Assembly: GCF_000952855.1 (NCBI RefSeq)
Contig: NZ_JSVU01000004.1
Coordinates: forward strand, 341,922 to 405,921
Origin: Aequorivita vladivostokensis
GTDB lineage: Bacteria > Bacteroidota > Bacteroidia > Flavobacteriales > Flavobacteriaceae
Length of the DNA stretch: 64,000 bases
Direction: 5' to 3'
Shown: positions 50,448 through 60,568 of the stretch, one piece after another
How the letters are laid out: each line of letters starts with the position of its first letter
Position numbering within the stretch: position 1 is the first letter of the stretch
Notes under the pieces: generated by a model
Seen by the model: only the letters and a program-made list of their open reading frames with translations
Database searches by the model: none
What the model was told of the DNA's origin: nothing
Made by a program: the position numbers and the translations under genes

Positions 50448-51485
50448 TCAAGCGATAGCGGTTTTTACATCAACGATTCGCCAGTGGTCAATCCACCCAG
50501 TTAAAACTTCCGCCCAATCATCGCGGTCGTTCAGGCACGGAATTACGGTAAATTCCTGGCCTCCCGCTTCGTGGAAAATCTCTTGGCCTTCCATGGCAAT
50601 TTCTTCCAAGGTTTCAAGGCAATCGCTCACAAAGGCAGGGGTTACTATTGCCATTTTCTTGGTGCCCTCAAGGCCCAATCGCTCTATGGTTCTATCGGTT
50701 GGCGGTTTTAGCCACGGATCAAAACCCAATCGTGATTGAAACGCATTGGAATATGTGCCCGGCTTTAGGTTCAATTTTTCGGCAACCAGCGCTGTGGTTT
50801 TCAGGCACTGGTGGCGGTAGCAAAACTCATGGGCGGGTGAAGGCGTTATACAACAACTTCCGTCTATCTTGCAGTGTCTCTTGGTTATATCGCGTTTATA
50901 GATATGCCGTTCGGGCACGCCGTGATAGCTAAAGAGCAGATGTTCGTAATCCACGCCTTCCAAACTTTCGGCTATGCTTCGGGAAAGTACTTCAATATAT
51001 TCGGGCTTGTTGTAAAAAGCGGGTAGCGAGGTAATCTCTAACTGTGGAAAGAATTCTTTTTTCAGTTCTTCCACTTTCACATCAATGGTTTCGGTAGTAG
51101 CCATTGCAAATTGTGGGTAAAGTGGAATGGTAAGCACTTCGTCCACTCCCTGATCTACCAATTCCTGCAAGCCTTTTTTAAGGGTCATGCTGCCGTAGCG
51201 CATTGCCAAGGCTACCGGAACGGTGGTTTTTTCCTGTATTTTTTTCTGAAGCCTTTCTGAAATAACAATCAGGGGCGAGCCCTCGTCCCACCAAATTTTT
51301 TGATAGGCCTCGGCCGATTTTTTTGGACGTGTGTTCAGAATAATTCCCCTTACTATAAAGGAGCGCAGCCAAAACGGCACATCGATGACCCGAGGGTCCA
51401 TTAAGAATTCATCGAGGTATTTTTTTACATCTTTTGGGTCGGTGCTGTCTGGCGAGCCGAGATTTACGAGGAGAACTCCCTTCAT
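50448..51485 (-). CDS. hemH: ferrochelatase
   Basis: The frame starts at a TTG at 51494, but the ATG at 51485 (MKGVLLVNLGSPDS) is the usual start; 345 residues. It inserts Fe2+ into protoporphyrin IX. The catalytic His is in LFSYHGVPERH and the acidic patch in PAFVSDCLETLEEIAMEG. A TAATTTTG box lies about 25 bp before the ATG. With hemJ it completes heme synthesis. Confidence 0.94.
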   Translation of the reverse strand: MKGVLLVNLGSPDSTDPKDVKKYLDEFLMDPRVIDVPFWLRSFIVRGIILNTRPKKSAEAYQKIWWDEGSPLIVISERLQKKIQEKTTVPVALAMRYGSMTLKKGLQELVDQGVDEVLTIPLYPQFAMATTETIDVKVEELKKEFFPQLEITSLPAFYNKPEYIEVLSRSIAESLEGVDYEHLLFSYHGVPERHIYKRDITKRHCKIDGSCCITPSPAHEFCYRHQCLKTTALVAEKLNLKPGTYSNAFQSRLGFDPWLKPPTDRTIERLGLEGTKKMAIVTPAFVSDCLETLEEIAMEGQEIFHEAGGQEFTVIPCLNDRDDWAEVLTGWIDHWRIVDVKTAIA

Positions 51486-51833
51486 GAATGGCAATTTTTT
51501 AGAATAGCAAAATTAGGCTTTTATAATTGAACCTTCAAGGGCAGCCTTGCCAATTAAATTTATAGTGGAATTGGGAATAGTTATGAAGTGGCCGCAGCGA
51601 GAGGAAATTCAAGATTCAAGATTCAAGATTTGTGATTTGGGATTTGATTTGTCTTTGGGTGTCGGGGTGTTTGGCTTTATTTGGGCGCTTCGTAAAATTC
51701 TTAAGGTCTACATAGTTTCAAAAGTATTTCGAACCCAAATTTTTCTTTACCGGATGCCTGCTGTATTTGGAATTAGCCGTATTTAGAATATTTCAAAAAA
51801 GCGGGTAGGTCGCATTATTATATATCCCAAATA
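51486..51833. other. intergenic region without a supported gene
   Basis: It contains ATTCAAG three times in tandem (about 51608-51628), a phrase that also occurs near 63048. No coding frame is convincing. Confidence 0.45.
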
Positions 51834-51872
51834 AAAATGGCCCGACAACAGAGGGTCAGGCCATTTTTTTCT
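51834..51872. terminator. bidirectional terminator after the giant surface protein gene
   Basis: Arms AAATGGCC..GGCCATTT with inner GAC/GTC pairing and T runs on both strands. It lies 20 bp after the stop of the minus-strand gene. Confidence 0.8.
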
Positions 51873-51890
51873 AACTATAAACAATCAACA

Positions 51891-54800
51891 CTATTCTTTC
51901 AGCAGTCTTCTGGTGGTTACTCCGGTTTCGCCTTTAATTCTTACGTAATAAGAGGCGGCGGCAAGCTGGTGTACGTCTATTGCTCGCTGCGTACCCATAC
52001 CACGAAGGTCGTTCACCTGTACCAATCTGCCCCTTAGATCATAAATTTCCAGGCTCTCAAGCTGCATTGCCTGCGGATTACTGATGTTCAGGATGTTCTT
52101 GGTGGGGACTGGGTATAGGCTTATACTTCCCAGATCCTCATGCTGACTTACGGTTCCCAGCACGCTCTCTACGGTAAGCTGGAACGTACAGGTTGCGGTA
52201 TTGCCATATTCATCTGTTGCAGTAAGGCTTATGGTATGCACCCCATCAGATAACGGGGTTCCAGCTGCGGGAACCTGGTCGGTGAGGGTAATAGGGTCGG
52301 TACAGTTGTCGATAGCCGAAGCCTCGCCAGTAGCAAAATAGTCGGGCAGGATATAGAACAAGTTACCTGCGCCAGGATCTACCGTTTGGTCTGCCGGACA
52401 AGTTAATTCTGGGGCAAGTAGATCTACTGCCGTTACTGTTGCGGTACAAGTGGCAAGATTGCCATTATTATCCTGACTGAACACCTGTACGGTTACTGGC
52501 GTTCCGATATCGGCACAGCTAAATTCGGTTATGTCCACGGCCACGGTAAGGATGCCACAGGCATCGTCGTTTGAAGCGATCACATCACTAGGATCGAGGA
52601 TTGCAGTACCGTTGGCTCCAATTTCAATCGTGAAATCCTGGCAGACCAAGACGGGGCTTGTATTGTCGGAAACCGTTACGATGGCGGTACACGTGGAAGT
52701 GTTTCCGTTTACATCGGTTACGGTCAAGACCACGGTATTGTCGCCAATATTTGAACAATCGAAGGTATCAATATCGAGCTCGTAGCTTGCAATGCCGCAG
52801 GCATCCATAGAGCCATTGTCTATATCGGTAGCGGCTACGGTAACGGTTCCCGTTACGGGATCAAGTGCTACCGAAAGGTTTTGGCAGGCCACCACAGGAG
52901 CCGTTACATCCTCTACAGTAACAATGGCCGTACAGCTACTGCTGTTTCCATTCACGTCGGTTACGGTAAGCACTACGATGTTCTCGCCTACATTGCTACA
53001 ATCAAAAGTATCCATATCTATGGAGATATCGGCTACCCCGCAGTTATCGCTACTGCCTCCGTCCACATCGGCTGCCGTAATAGAGGCATTGCCATTTGCA
53101 TCAAGTGGGATGGTAATATTCTCACATACGGCCATCGGTGCCTCAACGTCGGTAACCGTAATGGTAAAACTACAGCTGCTCACATTCCCATTTACATCGG
53201 TAACGGTAAATTCTACCGTGCTTACGCCTACTGGGAACTCGCTTCCACTGGGCAGTCCTGCCGTTTGCACCACAGTATCGATACCGCAATTGTCTAGAGT
53301 ATAGGGTTGTGGGAAATAAACCAGGGCGAAACAGTCGCCGAGACGGGTTTCTGAATTAACATTGGTAGGGCAAACGATAGTAGGGGCTATATTATCCTCT
53401 ACGGTCACCACAGCAGTACAGCTAGAGACGTTGCCATTGTTGTCGGTTACGGTAAGTACTACATTATTCGCACCCACATTGGAGCAGTCGAAAGTAGTGA
53501 TGTCGATATTGGTAGATGCAATACCACAGGCATCGTTTGAACCTCCATCAACGTCTGCAGGGGTTATGGTCGCGTTACCATTGACATCCAACTGCACGGT
53601 AATATTCTGGCAAATGGCGGTTGGGGCCACGTTATCCTCCACGGTTACCACCGCGGTACAGGTTGAGACGTTTCCGTTGTTGTCGGTTACGGTAAGTACT
53701 ACATTATTCGCACCCACATTGGAGCAGTCGAAAGTAGTGATGTCGATATTGGTAGATGCAATACCACAGGCATCGTTTGAACCTCCATCAACGTCTGCAG
53801 GGGTTATGGTCGCGTTACCATTGACATCCAACTGCACGGTAATATTCTGGCAGATGGCGGTTGGGGCCACGTTATCCTCCACGGTTACCACGGCGGTACA
53901 AGTAGAGACGTTGCCATTGTTGTCGGTTACGGTAAGCACCACATTGTTCGCACCCACATTGGAGCAGTCGAAGGTAGTGATGTCGATACTTGTTGAAGCA
54001 ATGCCACAGGCATCGTTTGAACCTCCGTCCACATCGGCAGTGGTTATGGTGGCGTTGCCATTGGCATCCAACTGCACGGTAATATTCTGACAGATGGCGG
54101 TTGGCGCTATGTTATCCTCCACGGTTACTACGGCGGTACAGGTAGAGACGTTTCCATTGTTGTCGGTTACGGTAAGTACTACATTATTCGCACCCACATT
54201 GGAGCAGTCGAAAGTATTTATGTCTATACTGGTGGAGGCAATACCACAGGCATCGTTCGAACCTCCATCAACGTCTGCTGGGGTTATGGTGGCGTTGCCG
54301 TTGGCATCCAACTGCACGGTAATGTTTTGGCAGTTGGCGGTTGGGGCCACGTTATCCTCCACGGTCACCACGGCGGTACAGGTAGAAACGTTGCCATTGT
54401 TGTCGGTTACGGTAAGCACCACATTGTTCGCACCCACATTGGAGCAGTCGAAGGTAGTTATGTCTATACTGGTAGAGGCAATACCACAGGCATCGTTTGA
54501 ACCTCCATCAACTTCTGCTGGGGTTATGGTGGCGTTGCCGTTGGCATCCAACTGCACGGTAATGTTCTGACAGATGGCGGTTGGCGCTATGTTGTCCTCA
54601 ACCATAACCGTGGAGGTACAGCTGGCGCTATTGCCATTCACATCGGTTACGGTAAGGGTAACGGTATTCGGTCCTACTTCTGCGCAAGTGAAGGTATTTG
54701 GACTGACGGAAATATTCGCTATTCCGCAATTATCGGTACTGCCGCCATCTATATCGGCTGCGTTCAAGATAGCTTGACCGGTGGTATCCAACTGTATGGT

Positions 54801-57767
54801 TAGGGGAGCGGCTGAAGTCCATACATAATTAATTTTTGTATTATCTACGTGATCTTGTACATAGGCAGAGGTAGCGGTATTGAACCCCCCTGGATCGTTA
54901 TAACCCGGGGCTCCGACATCCAAACTGTAATTTTCTGGATGTACCGCAAAACCATTCCCCCAACTATCAAGCCATGCGGTATGGGTGATGGTGGTGGGAT
55001 CGGTTGTATTTGAATCGATTGAAATTGAGTAATCGGCTGCATTGCCACCAAAAATTAGGGCTGCCGCTTCCTGTGCGCTATATACTGGCGGGTTGGCCCC
55101 CCAAGTCGGACCGTCGCTTACCATGTATGATCCTACATAAGTTGGCATGCCGCCGCTACAAACTACAATTGGAGCTTCGGTATCCTCGGCAGTATAGGTG
55201 AAAGTTTCAGAAGAAGAAAGCCCTCCCGTATCGGTAGCTGTAACCGTAATTACGGAACTGCCTTGGATACCTGCCTCAGGCGTTGCCGATACCACAAAGA
55301 TGGTGCCGTTATAACTCACGGAAAGGTTGGCGTCTTGGATCAAGGTTTGGTTGGCAGAAGTAGCCGTTACGGTAAGGCTGGTAGCAGCGTCTTCCACATC
55401 CGAGATGGCCACATTTTGATTGAAGGGGTTGCCGGGACATCCTGAAAGATCTGCAATGGGATCTATTACTGGAGCCTGGTTCAGCAGCAATATTTTGTCA
55501 TTGGAGAAAGAGAAGCAATTTTGGTCGCCCGCAATTCCGCCGTATTCCACTATATAGCCCATGCTCTGGGTAGTTCCCAGATCATTCCATCGGCCATCAT
55601 TTGCGAAATAGACTTGTAGGTAGTCCTCGGAGCCTCCGGAGTTGTTAGGTTCCCCCGCGTTCCAGTTGGCATATTCCCCTGGTTGGGCAACATTTCCTGT
55701 TGAGAACTGGGTGCCGGCCTCAGGACCAGTGATCCAGTACCATCTACCTTCGGCAGCGGCCTGATTTGCGTAGAGGGGTGAGCCTACCGCCAGATTGATT
55801 TGGTTAAAGTTGTCTGAGCCGCCAAGCCAGCCGTCATCGGTAAGCTTGTTCTTTATAAAGTTATTTTCCTCTACCGAAGTGGAGGTAGCCAAATAGCCCC
55901 GTAGGCCATATAGGGTTCTGGTGGCCGCGGCGGCCTTTGCCTGATCCCAAGTGAGGCTCTGGTTTACATATTCGTAATAGTGGCCGTTGTCTGGGTTGGA
56001 AACACTGCCGCCTATAATAAAGGTAATGGTACGGTCGGCTGTATTGTTGCTCGTAGTACGGAACTGCACGTTCTGGAAGAGGTTCTCCAGCTCGCTATCG
56101 GCAAGGGTTCCATTTACTGTAAATACGCCGGTAGTGCTGTTATAGGCTGCCGTAATGCCCCCGGGGAGCGTATAGGCCGAATCTAAGGCAAGCATATCGC
56201 CAGGTACAAAATTATTTGAGATGGATACCAAGGCCCCGTCTGCATGGCCGTTATAGGTAAGCGTGATGACGGGATCGATGGTGGTAAACACCGTGATATT
56301 GCCCATTTGGGTGGCTCCAGCGGAAGTAAGCACATAGGGATCGGGCTCGGTAATGGTGATATTGGCGTTGGCGCTGGCAAAGTTGCCTGCCGCATCGGTA
56401 GCGGTTAGCACGACGGTCTGGGTACCCACATCGCTACAATCAAAGCTGGTCTTGCTAAGGGAAAGAGTGAAGGAGCAATTGTCTGAAGAGCCGTTATCAA
56501 CCATGGCCGGCGTAATGGTAATTCCTGCCGGATCGCTTAATTGTAAAGTAAGATCCTGTGCCAGCACGGTGGGGACGGATACATCTGATACGGTTACGTT
56601 AACCGAGGTAACAGTAGTATTGCCACTGGTATCGGTAACGGTGAAATCAATCGGGTTACTGCCCAGATGGGAGCAGTCGAAGTTAGTCTGGCTCAACGTT
56701 TTTGATGCGATACCGCAATTATCGGTGCTGCTTATTTCTATATCGGAAACCGAAATAGTAGCGGTGCCGGAGGCGTTGAGGGTCAATGGGAAATTGGTAA
56801 GGGCATTTACAGTTGGATTTTCCGTATCTGGCACAGTACCTATAGTAACTGATTCGTTGGCCACACAGCCTTCTTGTGAGGTAACAGTTACCGAATAGGT
56901 TCCTGGAGATAGGTTGGTTATAGTCTCCGTAGTAGCGCCCGTGTTCCAAAGGTAGGTATAGGGAGGGGTAGCGAAATCGGAAGCCACTGCGGTAGCAGTA
57001 CCATCGTTTGCACCTATACAGCTAATATCGGTTTTATTTATTACCGTGGAAAAAGGAAGGGAGAAATTTTGATATAGTACCCCTTCCTGGGAAAAATTAT
57101 AGAAACCAAAACGTCCTGGAGTGAAAGTGCCGTCAACATCAAAAACCTGGGTGCCATTGATCCAGACACTTATGTTGGAAGCGCCGTATTGTACTTGGAA
57201 AGTGTATAGGGTATTATCTGCCCATCCCCCTAGGCTATTATTTATTCCCAATATTTCATTAATGGGGGAGTTCTGGCACCAAAAGGAGTTAATGGAGTTT
57301 GTATCCGTACCCTGGATGCGAGAGAGCCTCATAGCTGCCGGAGCAGTACAACCGCCCGCCGATTGGGCCGCCTGCTTCCAATCGAAAAGCAGCGTATTAT
57401 ACTCATTGTCTGGAGTAGATGAATTGGGAGATTGATAGCCAATCACAAAGCCAATAAAATCGTCATCATTGGTAGTTTCTACACGGAATTCTCCTTGAAT
57501 GGTAATATTGAAATAATCATCATTGCTCACATAAAAGGAGGGGTTGCTATTTAGGGTTTGCCGTACGCTTCTTCCATCCGGCGAAGGCACCCAATTTCCA
57601 TTGGAGGGATTGCCCTCTACACTCCAGGAATCCAATCCTAGATTTATAAAACACTGTGCCTCTGTATTCTGGGAGACCAATATTCCTAAAATTAGCAGCA
57701 GGCCGGAGGCGAAGCATTTTGCCCGCGCGTTGAAATGGTTATACTTTCGATTGTAATAATTCTTCAT
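51891..57767 (-). CDS. giant secreted repeat protein with C-type lectin and type IX sorting domain
   Basis: 1958 residues from the ATG at 57767. Order: signal peptide (about 10-38, ending TEAQ); lectin/LamG-like domain to about 245; an SprB-type repeat (about 250-305); HYR-like repeats; a C-type lectin domain (about 595-765, with WNAGEPNNSGGSEDYLQV and WYWITGPE); then many HYR-like Ig repeats, five of them nearly identical 80-residue units (about 1057-1456). It ends with a T9SS sorting domain (NILNISNPQ, LEIYDLRGRLV, ASYYVRIKGE). It probably acts in adhesion or gliding on polysaccharides. A terminator follows. Confidence 0.88.
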   Translation of the reverse strand: MKNYYNRKYNHFNARAKCFASGLLLILGILVSQNTEAQCFINLGLDSWSVEGNPSNGNWVPSPDGRSVRQTLNSNPSFYVSNDDYFNITIQGEFRVETTNDDDFIGFVIGYQSPNSSTPDNEYNTLLFDWKQAAQSAGGCTAPAAMRLSRIQGTDTNSINSFWCQNSPINEILGINNSLGGWADNTLYTFQVQYGASNISVWINGTQVFDVDGTFTPGRFGFYNFSQEGVLYQNFSLPFSTVINKTDISCIGANDGTATAVASDFATPPYTYLWNTGATTETITNLSPGTYSVTVTSQEGCVANESVTIGTVPDTENPTVNALTNFPLTLNASGTATISVSDIEISSTDNCGIASKTLSQTNFDCSHLGSNPIDFTVTDTSGNTTVTSVNVTVSDVSVPTVLAQDLTLQLSDPAGITITPAMVDNGSSDNCSFTLSLSKTSFDCSDVGTQTVVLTATDAAGNFASANANITITEPDPYVLTSAGATQMGNITVFTTIDPVITLTYNGHADGALVSISNNFVPGDMLALDSAYTLPGGITAAYNSTTGVFTVNGTLADSELENLFQNVQFRTTSNNTADRTITFIIGGSVSNPDNGHYYEYVNQSLTWDQAKAAAATRTLYGLRGYLATSTSVEENNFIKNKLTDDGWLGGSDNFNQINLAVGSPLYANQAAAEGRWYWITGPEAGTQFSTGNVAQPGEYANWNAGEPNNSGGSEDYLQVYFANDGRWNDLGTTQSMGYIVEYGGIAGDQNCFSFSNDKILLLNQAPVIDPIADLSGCPGNPFNQNVAISDVEDAATSLTVTATSANQTLIQDANLSVSYNGTIFVVSATPEAGIQGSSVITVTATDTGGLSSSETFTYTAEDTEAPIVVCSGGMPTYVGSYMVSDGPTWGANPPVYSAQEAAALIFGGNAADYSISIDSNTTDPTTITHTAWLDSWGNGFAVHPENYSLDVGAPGYNDPGGFNTATSAYVQDHVDNTKINYVWTSAAPLTIQLDTTGQAILNAADIDGGSTDNCGIANISVSPNTFTCAEVGPNTVTLTVTDVNGNSASCTSTVMVEDNIAPTAICQNITVQLDANGNATITPAEVDGGSNDACGIASTSIDITTFDCSNVGANNVVLTVTDNNGNVSTCTAVVTVEDNVAPTANCQNITVQLDANGNATITPADVDGGSNDACGIASTSIDINTFDCSNVGANNVVLTVTDNNGNVSTCTAVVTVEDNIAPTAICQNITVQLDANGNATITTADVDGGSNDACGIASTSIDITTFDCSNVGANNVVLTVTDNNGNVSTCTAVVTVEDNVAPTAICQNITVQLDVNGNATITPADVDGGSNDACGIASTNIDITTFDCSNVGANNVVLTVTDNNGNVSTCTAVVTVEDNVAPTAICQNITVQLDVNGNATITPADVDGGSNDACGIASTNIDITTFDCSNVGANNVVLTVTDNNGNVSSCTAVVTVEDNIAPTIVCPTNVNSETRLGDCFALVYFPQPYTLDNCGIDTVVQTAGLPSGSEFPVGVSTVEFTVTDVNGNVSSCSFTITVTDVEAPMAVCENITIPLDANGNASITAADVDGGSSDNCGVADISIDMDTFDCSNVGENIVVLTVTDVNGNSSSCTAIVTVEDVTAPVVACQNLSVALDPVTGTVTVAATDIDNGSMDACGIASYELDIDTFDCSNIGDNTVVLTVTDVNGNTSTCTAIVTVSDNTSPVLVCQDFTIEIGANGTAILDPSDVIASNDDACGILTVAVDITEFSCADIGTPVTVQVFSQDNNGNLATCTATVTAVDLLAPELTCPADQTVDPGAGNLFYILPDYFATGEASAIDNCTDPITLTDQVPAAGTPLSDGVHTISLTATDEYGNTATCTFQLTVESVLGTVSQHEDLGSISLYPVPTKNILNISNPQAMQLESLEIYDLRGRLVQVNDLRGMGTQRAIDVHQLAAASYYVRIKGETGVTTRRLLKE
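53401..54600. repeat. five 240-bp tandem repeats in the surface protein gene
   Basis: Units start at 53401, 53641, 53881, 54121 and 54361 with exact 240-bp period. They are far more alike than the flanking repeats, differing at scattered bases. Each encodes one 80-residue HYR-like domain. Such homogenised repeats can change in number by recombination. Confidence 0.9.
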
Positions 57768-58335
57768 AAAAATTCTCAATTTGGGTTAAGTATTAAACTG
57801 TCTATAGTTGATTTTATCGGAAACACCAATCTATCAATGGGTTGCAATATTCACATAAAATAGAATGCTGCCGAATACAAAGAAATTTTGGTTTAATGGG
57901 TAACATGGACTTCAGTCTAATCTCTCTTTACAAAAGATTAGATAAATAATGTGAATTCATAGCAATAGGAGAAAGGGCCAGGAATGGCAACGAAAACATC
58001 TCGTGCATAAGCAGGTTTTTAGGTTAAAAATTTGGTTTTCAAAAACGTTAAAATTTTAACATTTCGAGGTGGCAAATTAAGTTGTTTTTAACGTAAATAG
58101 GAAGCCTTGTGGATGGATAAAATATAGATGGGTTTATAGATAAAATATAGATAAAGAGAGGCCATTTCAGCTTAAATAATTGAAAAACAACATGTTTAAC
58201 GGGAAAGGAAAATACGTGGGATTTATGCAGGCATTAACATTAATAGCGAAAGACTTAGAAAAGGAATTCGAATTTTTTTGGGATTAAAAACCCCTTTGTC
58301 AAACATAAAAGAAGGATAAAATAGAGGGGATTGTT
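57768..58335. other. 568-bp gap before the surface protein gene
   Basis: No gene. It is A+T-rich with the phrase AAAATATAGAT repeated at about 58117 and 58142. It must hold the promoter of the surface protein gene, but I find no clear -7 box. It is unusually long for this backbone. Confidence 0.4.
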
Positions 58336-60180
58336 TTAGAGATCGCGCATCAGTTGCTCGAAGCTTTCGTCATTGTCCTGTAGGTCCATTTTTTTCTTGA
58401 TCCTGTATTTTTTGGAAATAACACTTTGGTGGCTAATCCCCAAGAGGGAGGCAATTTCCTTATTGGTGAGTTGCAGTTTCAGCAGGGAACAAAAGGCAAT
58501 ATCATTTTCGGAAAGCCCCGGGAACATTTCTGCAAGGTTGTAACCAAACTCAGGATGTACTTCCACAAACTTGGTCTTAAAATGCTTCCAATAGTTTCTT
58601 TGATTCAGAATATTTTCAATCTGTGTGGCGACCTCGGGGGCAATATCAGATTTGGTGCTGATTTCCAAAAGATCGCGGATTTGGTTCTGGATATCGGCCA
58701 CTTCCAATGACATGGCTACGAGCTCCCGTTCCTTATTGCCCAAGCTGTTTTCCTTTTCGGCCCTGAGTTCCTGTTCCAGCTGTTGATTTTCCTGTAAGAT
58801 AAGGTTGGATTTTTCCAATTGTACCAAGGCCTCTTTTTGGAGGTTCAGTTTTTTGCGGTGGTATTTGTACAGGAGGAGGCTCAATATAAGCAGCAGGACG
58901 GCGAATATCAAACTTAGCAGGGTAAGGTTCTTTTGTTCCCGGTTGTATTCCTTTAAAATGGCATTATTCTGGGAAAGCACCTTGTTGCGTTCGCGTTGGA
59001 TTTCGTTTTGGTACATTTCCTCCAACTGTTTTATTTTAACGTCATCTACCGCCTCGTTAATGGAATCCTTTAAAAAATCGATACGGGTAAAAAGTCGCAG
59101 GGCCGTTTCGAAATTGCCGGTTCGGGTATAGGTTTCCCTCGCCTGCAAGAGAAATTGCAATTCGTCCTGGGAGTTCATACGGTGCTTATAATTGGCCGTT
59201 GCCTCCTTCACCTTGCTTATTACCTCCTGCGAAGTATTCAGGGCATTATTGTCGTTAAGAAATTTTAAGTAGGTAGCGGCAATGGGTAAAAAGCGGGTTG
59301 AATGCACTTCAAGCAGGTAATTGAAGGATTCGCGGAGGGCCTTTTCCGCCAATTCCGGGCGATTGGTCTCGGCGTATATTTTCCCCAGTTTTCCCATGGC
59401 CACGTGCATGTATTCCAGGTTGTTTATCTCTTTTAGGCCTTCCTTTGCCTCTAGGAGCCGGGCCTCTCCCTCCTTTTCCCTACCTGTTTCCACAAGGCTT
59501 TCGCCGTAGGCCAAGAGGGTGAGGTAGTAGGGTGCGCCTTTTTGTTTTTTGAATTCCGGCAGGGCCTGTTCATAGATATCAATGGCGAACTGGAAGTTGC
59601 CGTTGTTGAAATACACATTCCCCAGTTTTTGCTGGAGGATATAGAGGCGGGGATCCTCTGTTTCCTTAAAAATTTCAATAGCTTTCTTTAGGTAGGTAAT
59701 GGCCTTTTCCTTTTCGGCCATATAACTGTAGTTGGATGCCATTTCGCCATATACCAAGCCCTCCCCATTGAGATCGCCCAAGCCCTTGTAGCGCTTCATG
59801 GCTTCCTTAAGGGCCTGCAGCGATTTTGTATATTCCGCCATAGTGCGGTAGTTTATGGCGAGGTTTGAATAGAGCTGGGCCTGGGTAATGGGGTATCCAT
59901 TGGCAAGGGCTATTCCTTTTTTAAAATAGTATTCGGAGGAATCGTATACCGCCAATTGATTGTAGGTAATGCCGAGATTGCTATAGGTTTTTGCCACGGC
60001 GGTATCGTGGCGCAGCTCTGAATATTTTAGGAGTTGGAAGAGGTAGGCCTTAGCCGAATCGGGTTTGCGGAAGAGATTATTTTTTATTTGCTGCTGCAGC
60101 CCATCTATTTCGGGACTCTGGGCATTCAGATTTCCACAGAAAATCAACATGGAAAGGAGGAGGAGCGCGCGATGTTTCAT
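58336..60180 (-). CDS. TPR-TM-helix-turn-helix regulator
   Basis: 614 residues. Signal peptide (about 1-20), then six or more TPR repeats (about 25-330), a membrane helix (about 415-438), a coiled coil (about 440-490), and a C-terminal LuxR-like helix-turn-helix (about 555-605: LSENDIAFCSLLKLQLTNKEIASLLGISHQSVISKKYRIKKKM). The TPR part is in the periplasm and the DNA-binding part inside. This family is common in Bacteroidota. The neighbouring surface protein gene could be a target, which is inference. Confidence 0.85.
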   Translation of the reverse strand: MKHRALLLLSMLIFCGNLNAQSPEIDGLQQQIKNNLFRKPDSAKAYLFQLLKYSELRHDTAVAKTYSNLGITYNQLAVYDSSEYYFKKGIALANGYPITQAQLYSNLAINYRTMAEYTKSLQALKEAMKRYKGLGDLNGEGLVYGEMASNYSYMAEKEKAITYLKKAIEIFKETEDPRLYILQQKLGNVYFNNGNFQFAIDIYEQALPEFKKQKGAPYYLTLLAYGESLVETGREKEGEARLLEAKEGLKEINNLEYMHVAMGKLGKIYAETNRPELAEKALRESFNYLLEVHSTRFLPIAATYLKFLNDNNALNTSQEVISKVKEATANYKHRMNSQDELQFLLQARETYTRTGNFETALRLFTRIDFLKDSINEAVDDVKIKQLEEMYQNEIQRERNKVLSQNNAILKEYNREQKNLTLLSLIFAVLLLILSLLLYKYHRKKLNLQKEALVQLEKSNLILQENQQLEQELRAEKENSLGNKERELVAMSLEVADIQNQIRDLLEISTKSDIAPEVATQIENILNQRNYWKHFKTKFVEVHPEFGYNLAEMFPGLSENDIAFCSLLKLQLTNKEIASLLGISHQSVISKKYRIKKKMDLQDNDESFEQLMRDL

Positions 60181-60568
60181 AAGTATGTTTGGTGTCCAAA
60201 TTTAAAGAAAATAATTTTTTCGGGTTTATAAAAATGCGGATGATTTGGTCTTCCTAACAGGGCCAAAAAAACCCTCCAAAAAGGAGGGTGGGGAAGAGTT
60301 AATTGGAGAATATAAGTGAATACGGTTTGCTGCTGGGGAAAAAAGTAATTGATTTTCAAAGAAAACAATAATTATTTGCATAAGCAACAAGGGGTTATAG
60401 ATAAAGTATAGATAGGGCTAAATATTTAACCAAAGATTTAAAGGGTCTGTAATTAACACGGAATCAGGAAATACCAGTTGGATTGGCTTTGGCTTAATAG
60501 GAAATATTCTTGAAAAAGAAGACGGCCTATGGTTTTGCGAGAGGGAATAGACCGGCTAAGAGGTCCCG
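60181..60568. other. gap between ligD-pol and the TPR regulator
   Basis: No gene is supported. It contains the terminator at 60270-60289. The phrase TATAGATAAAGTATAGAT near 60391 recalls the AAAATATAGAT copies upstream of the surface protein gene. Confidence 0.4.
60270..60289 (-). terminator. terminator after the ligD operon
   Basis: Perfect 7-bp arms ACCCTCC/GGAGGGT with a short loop, followed on the minus strand by a T run (TTTTTTT). Confidence 0.7.

Noticed and set aside
52531..56898. long plus-strand frames opposite the giant surface protein gene (for example 53362-54570)
   Set aside because: They repeat with the 240-bp period and mirror the real gene; they are shadows of low-complexity coding sequence.
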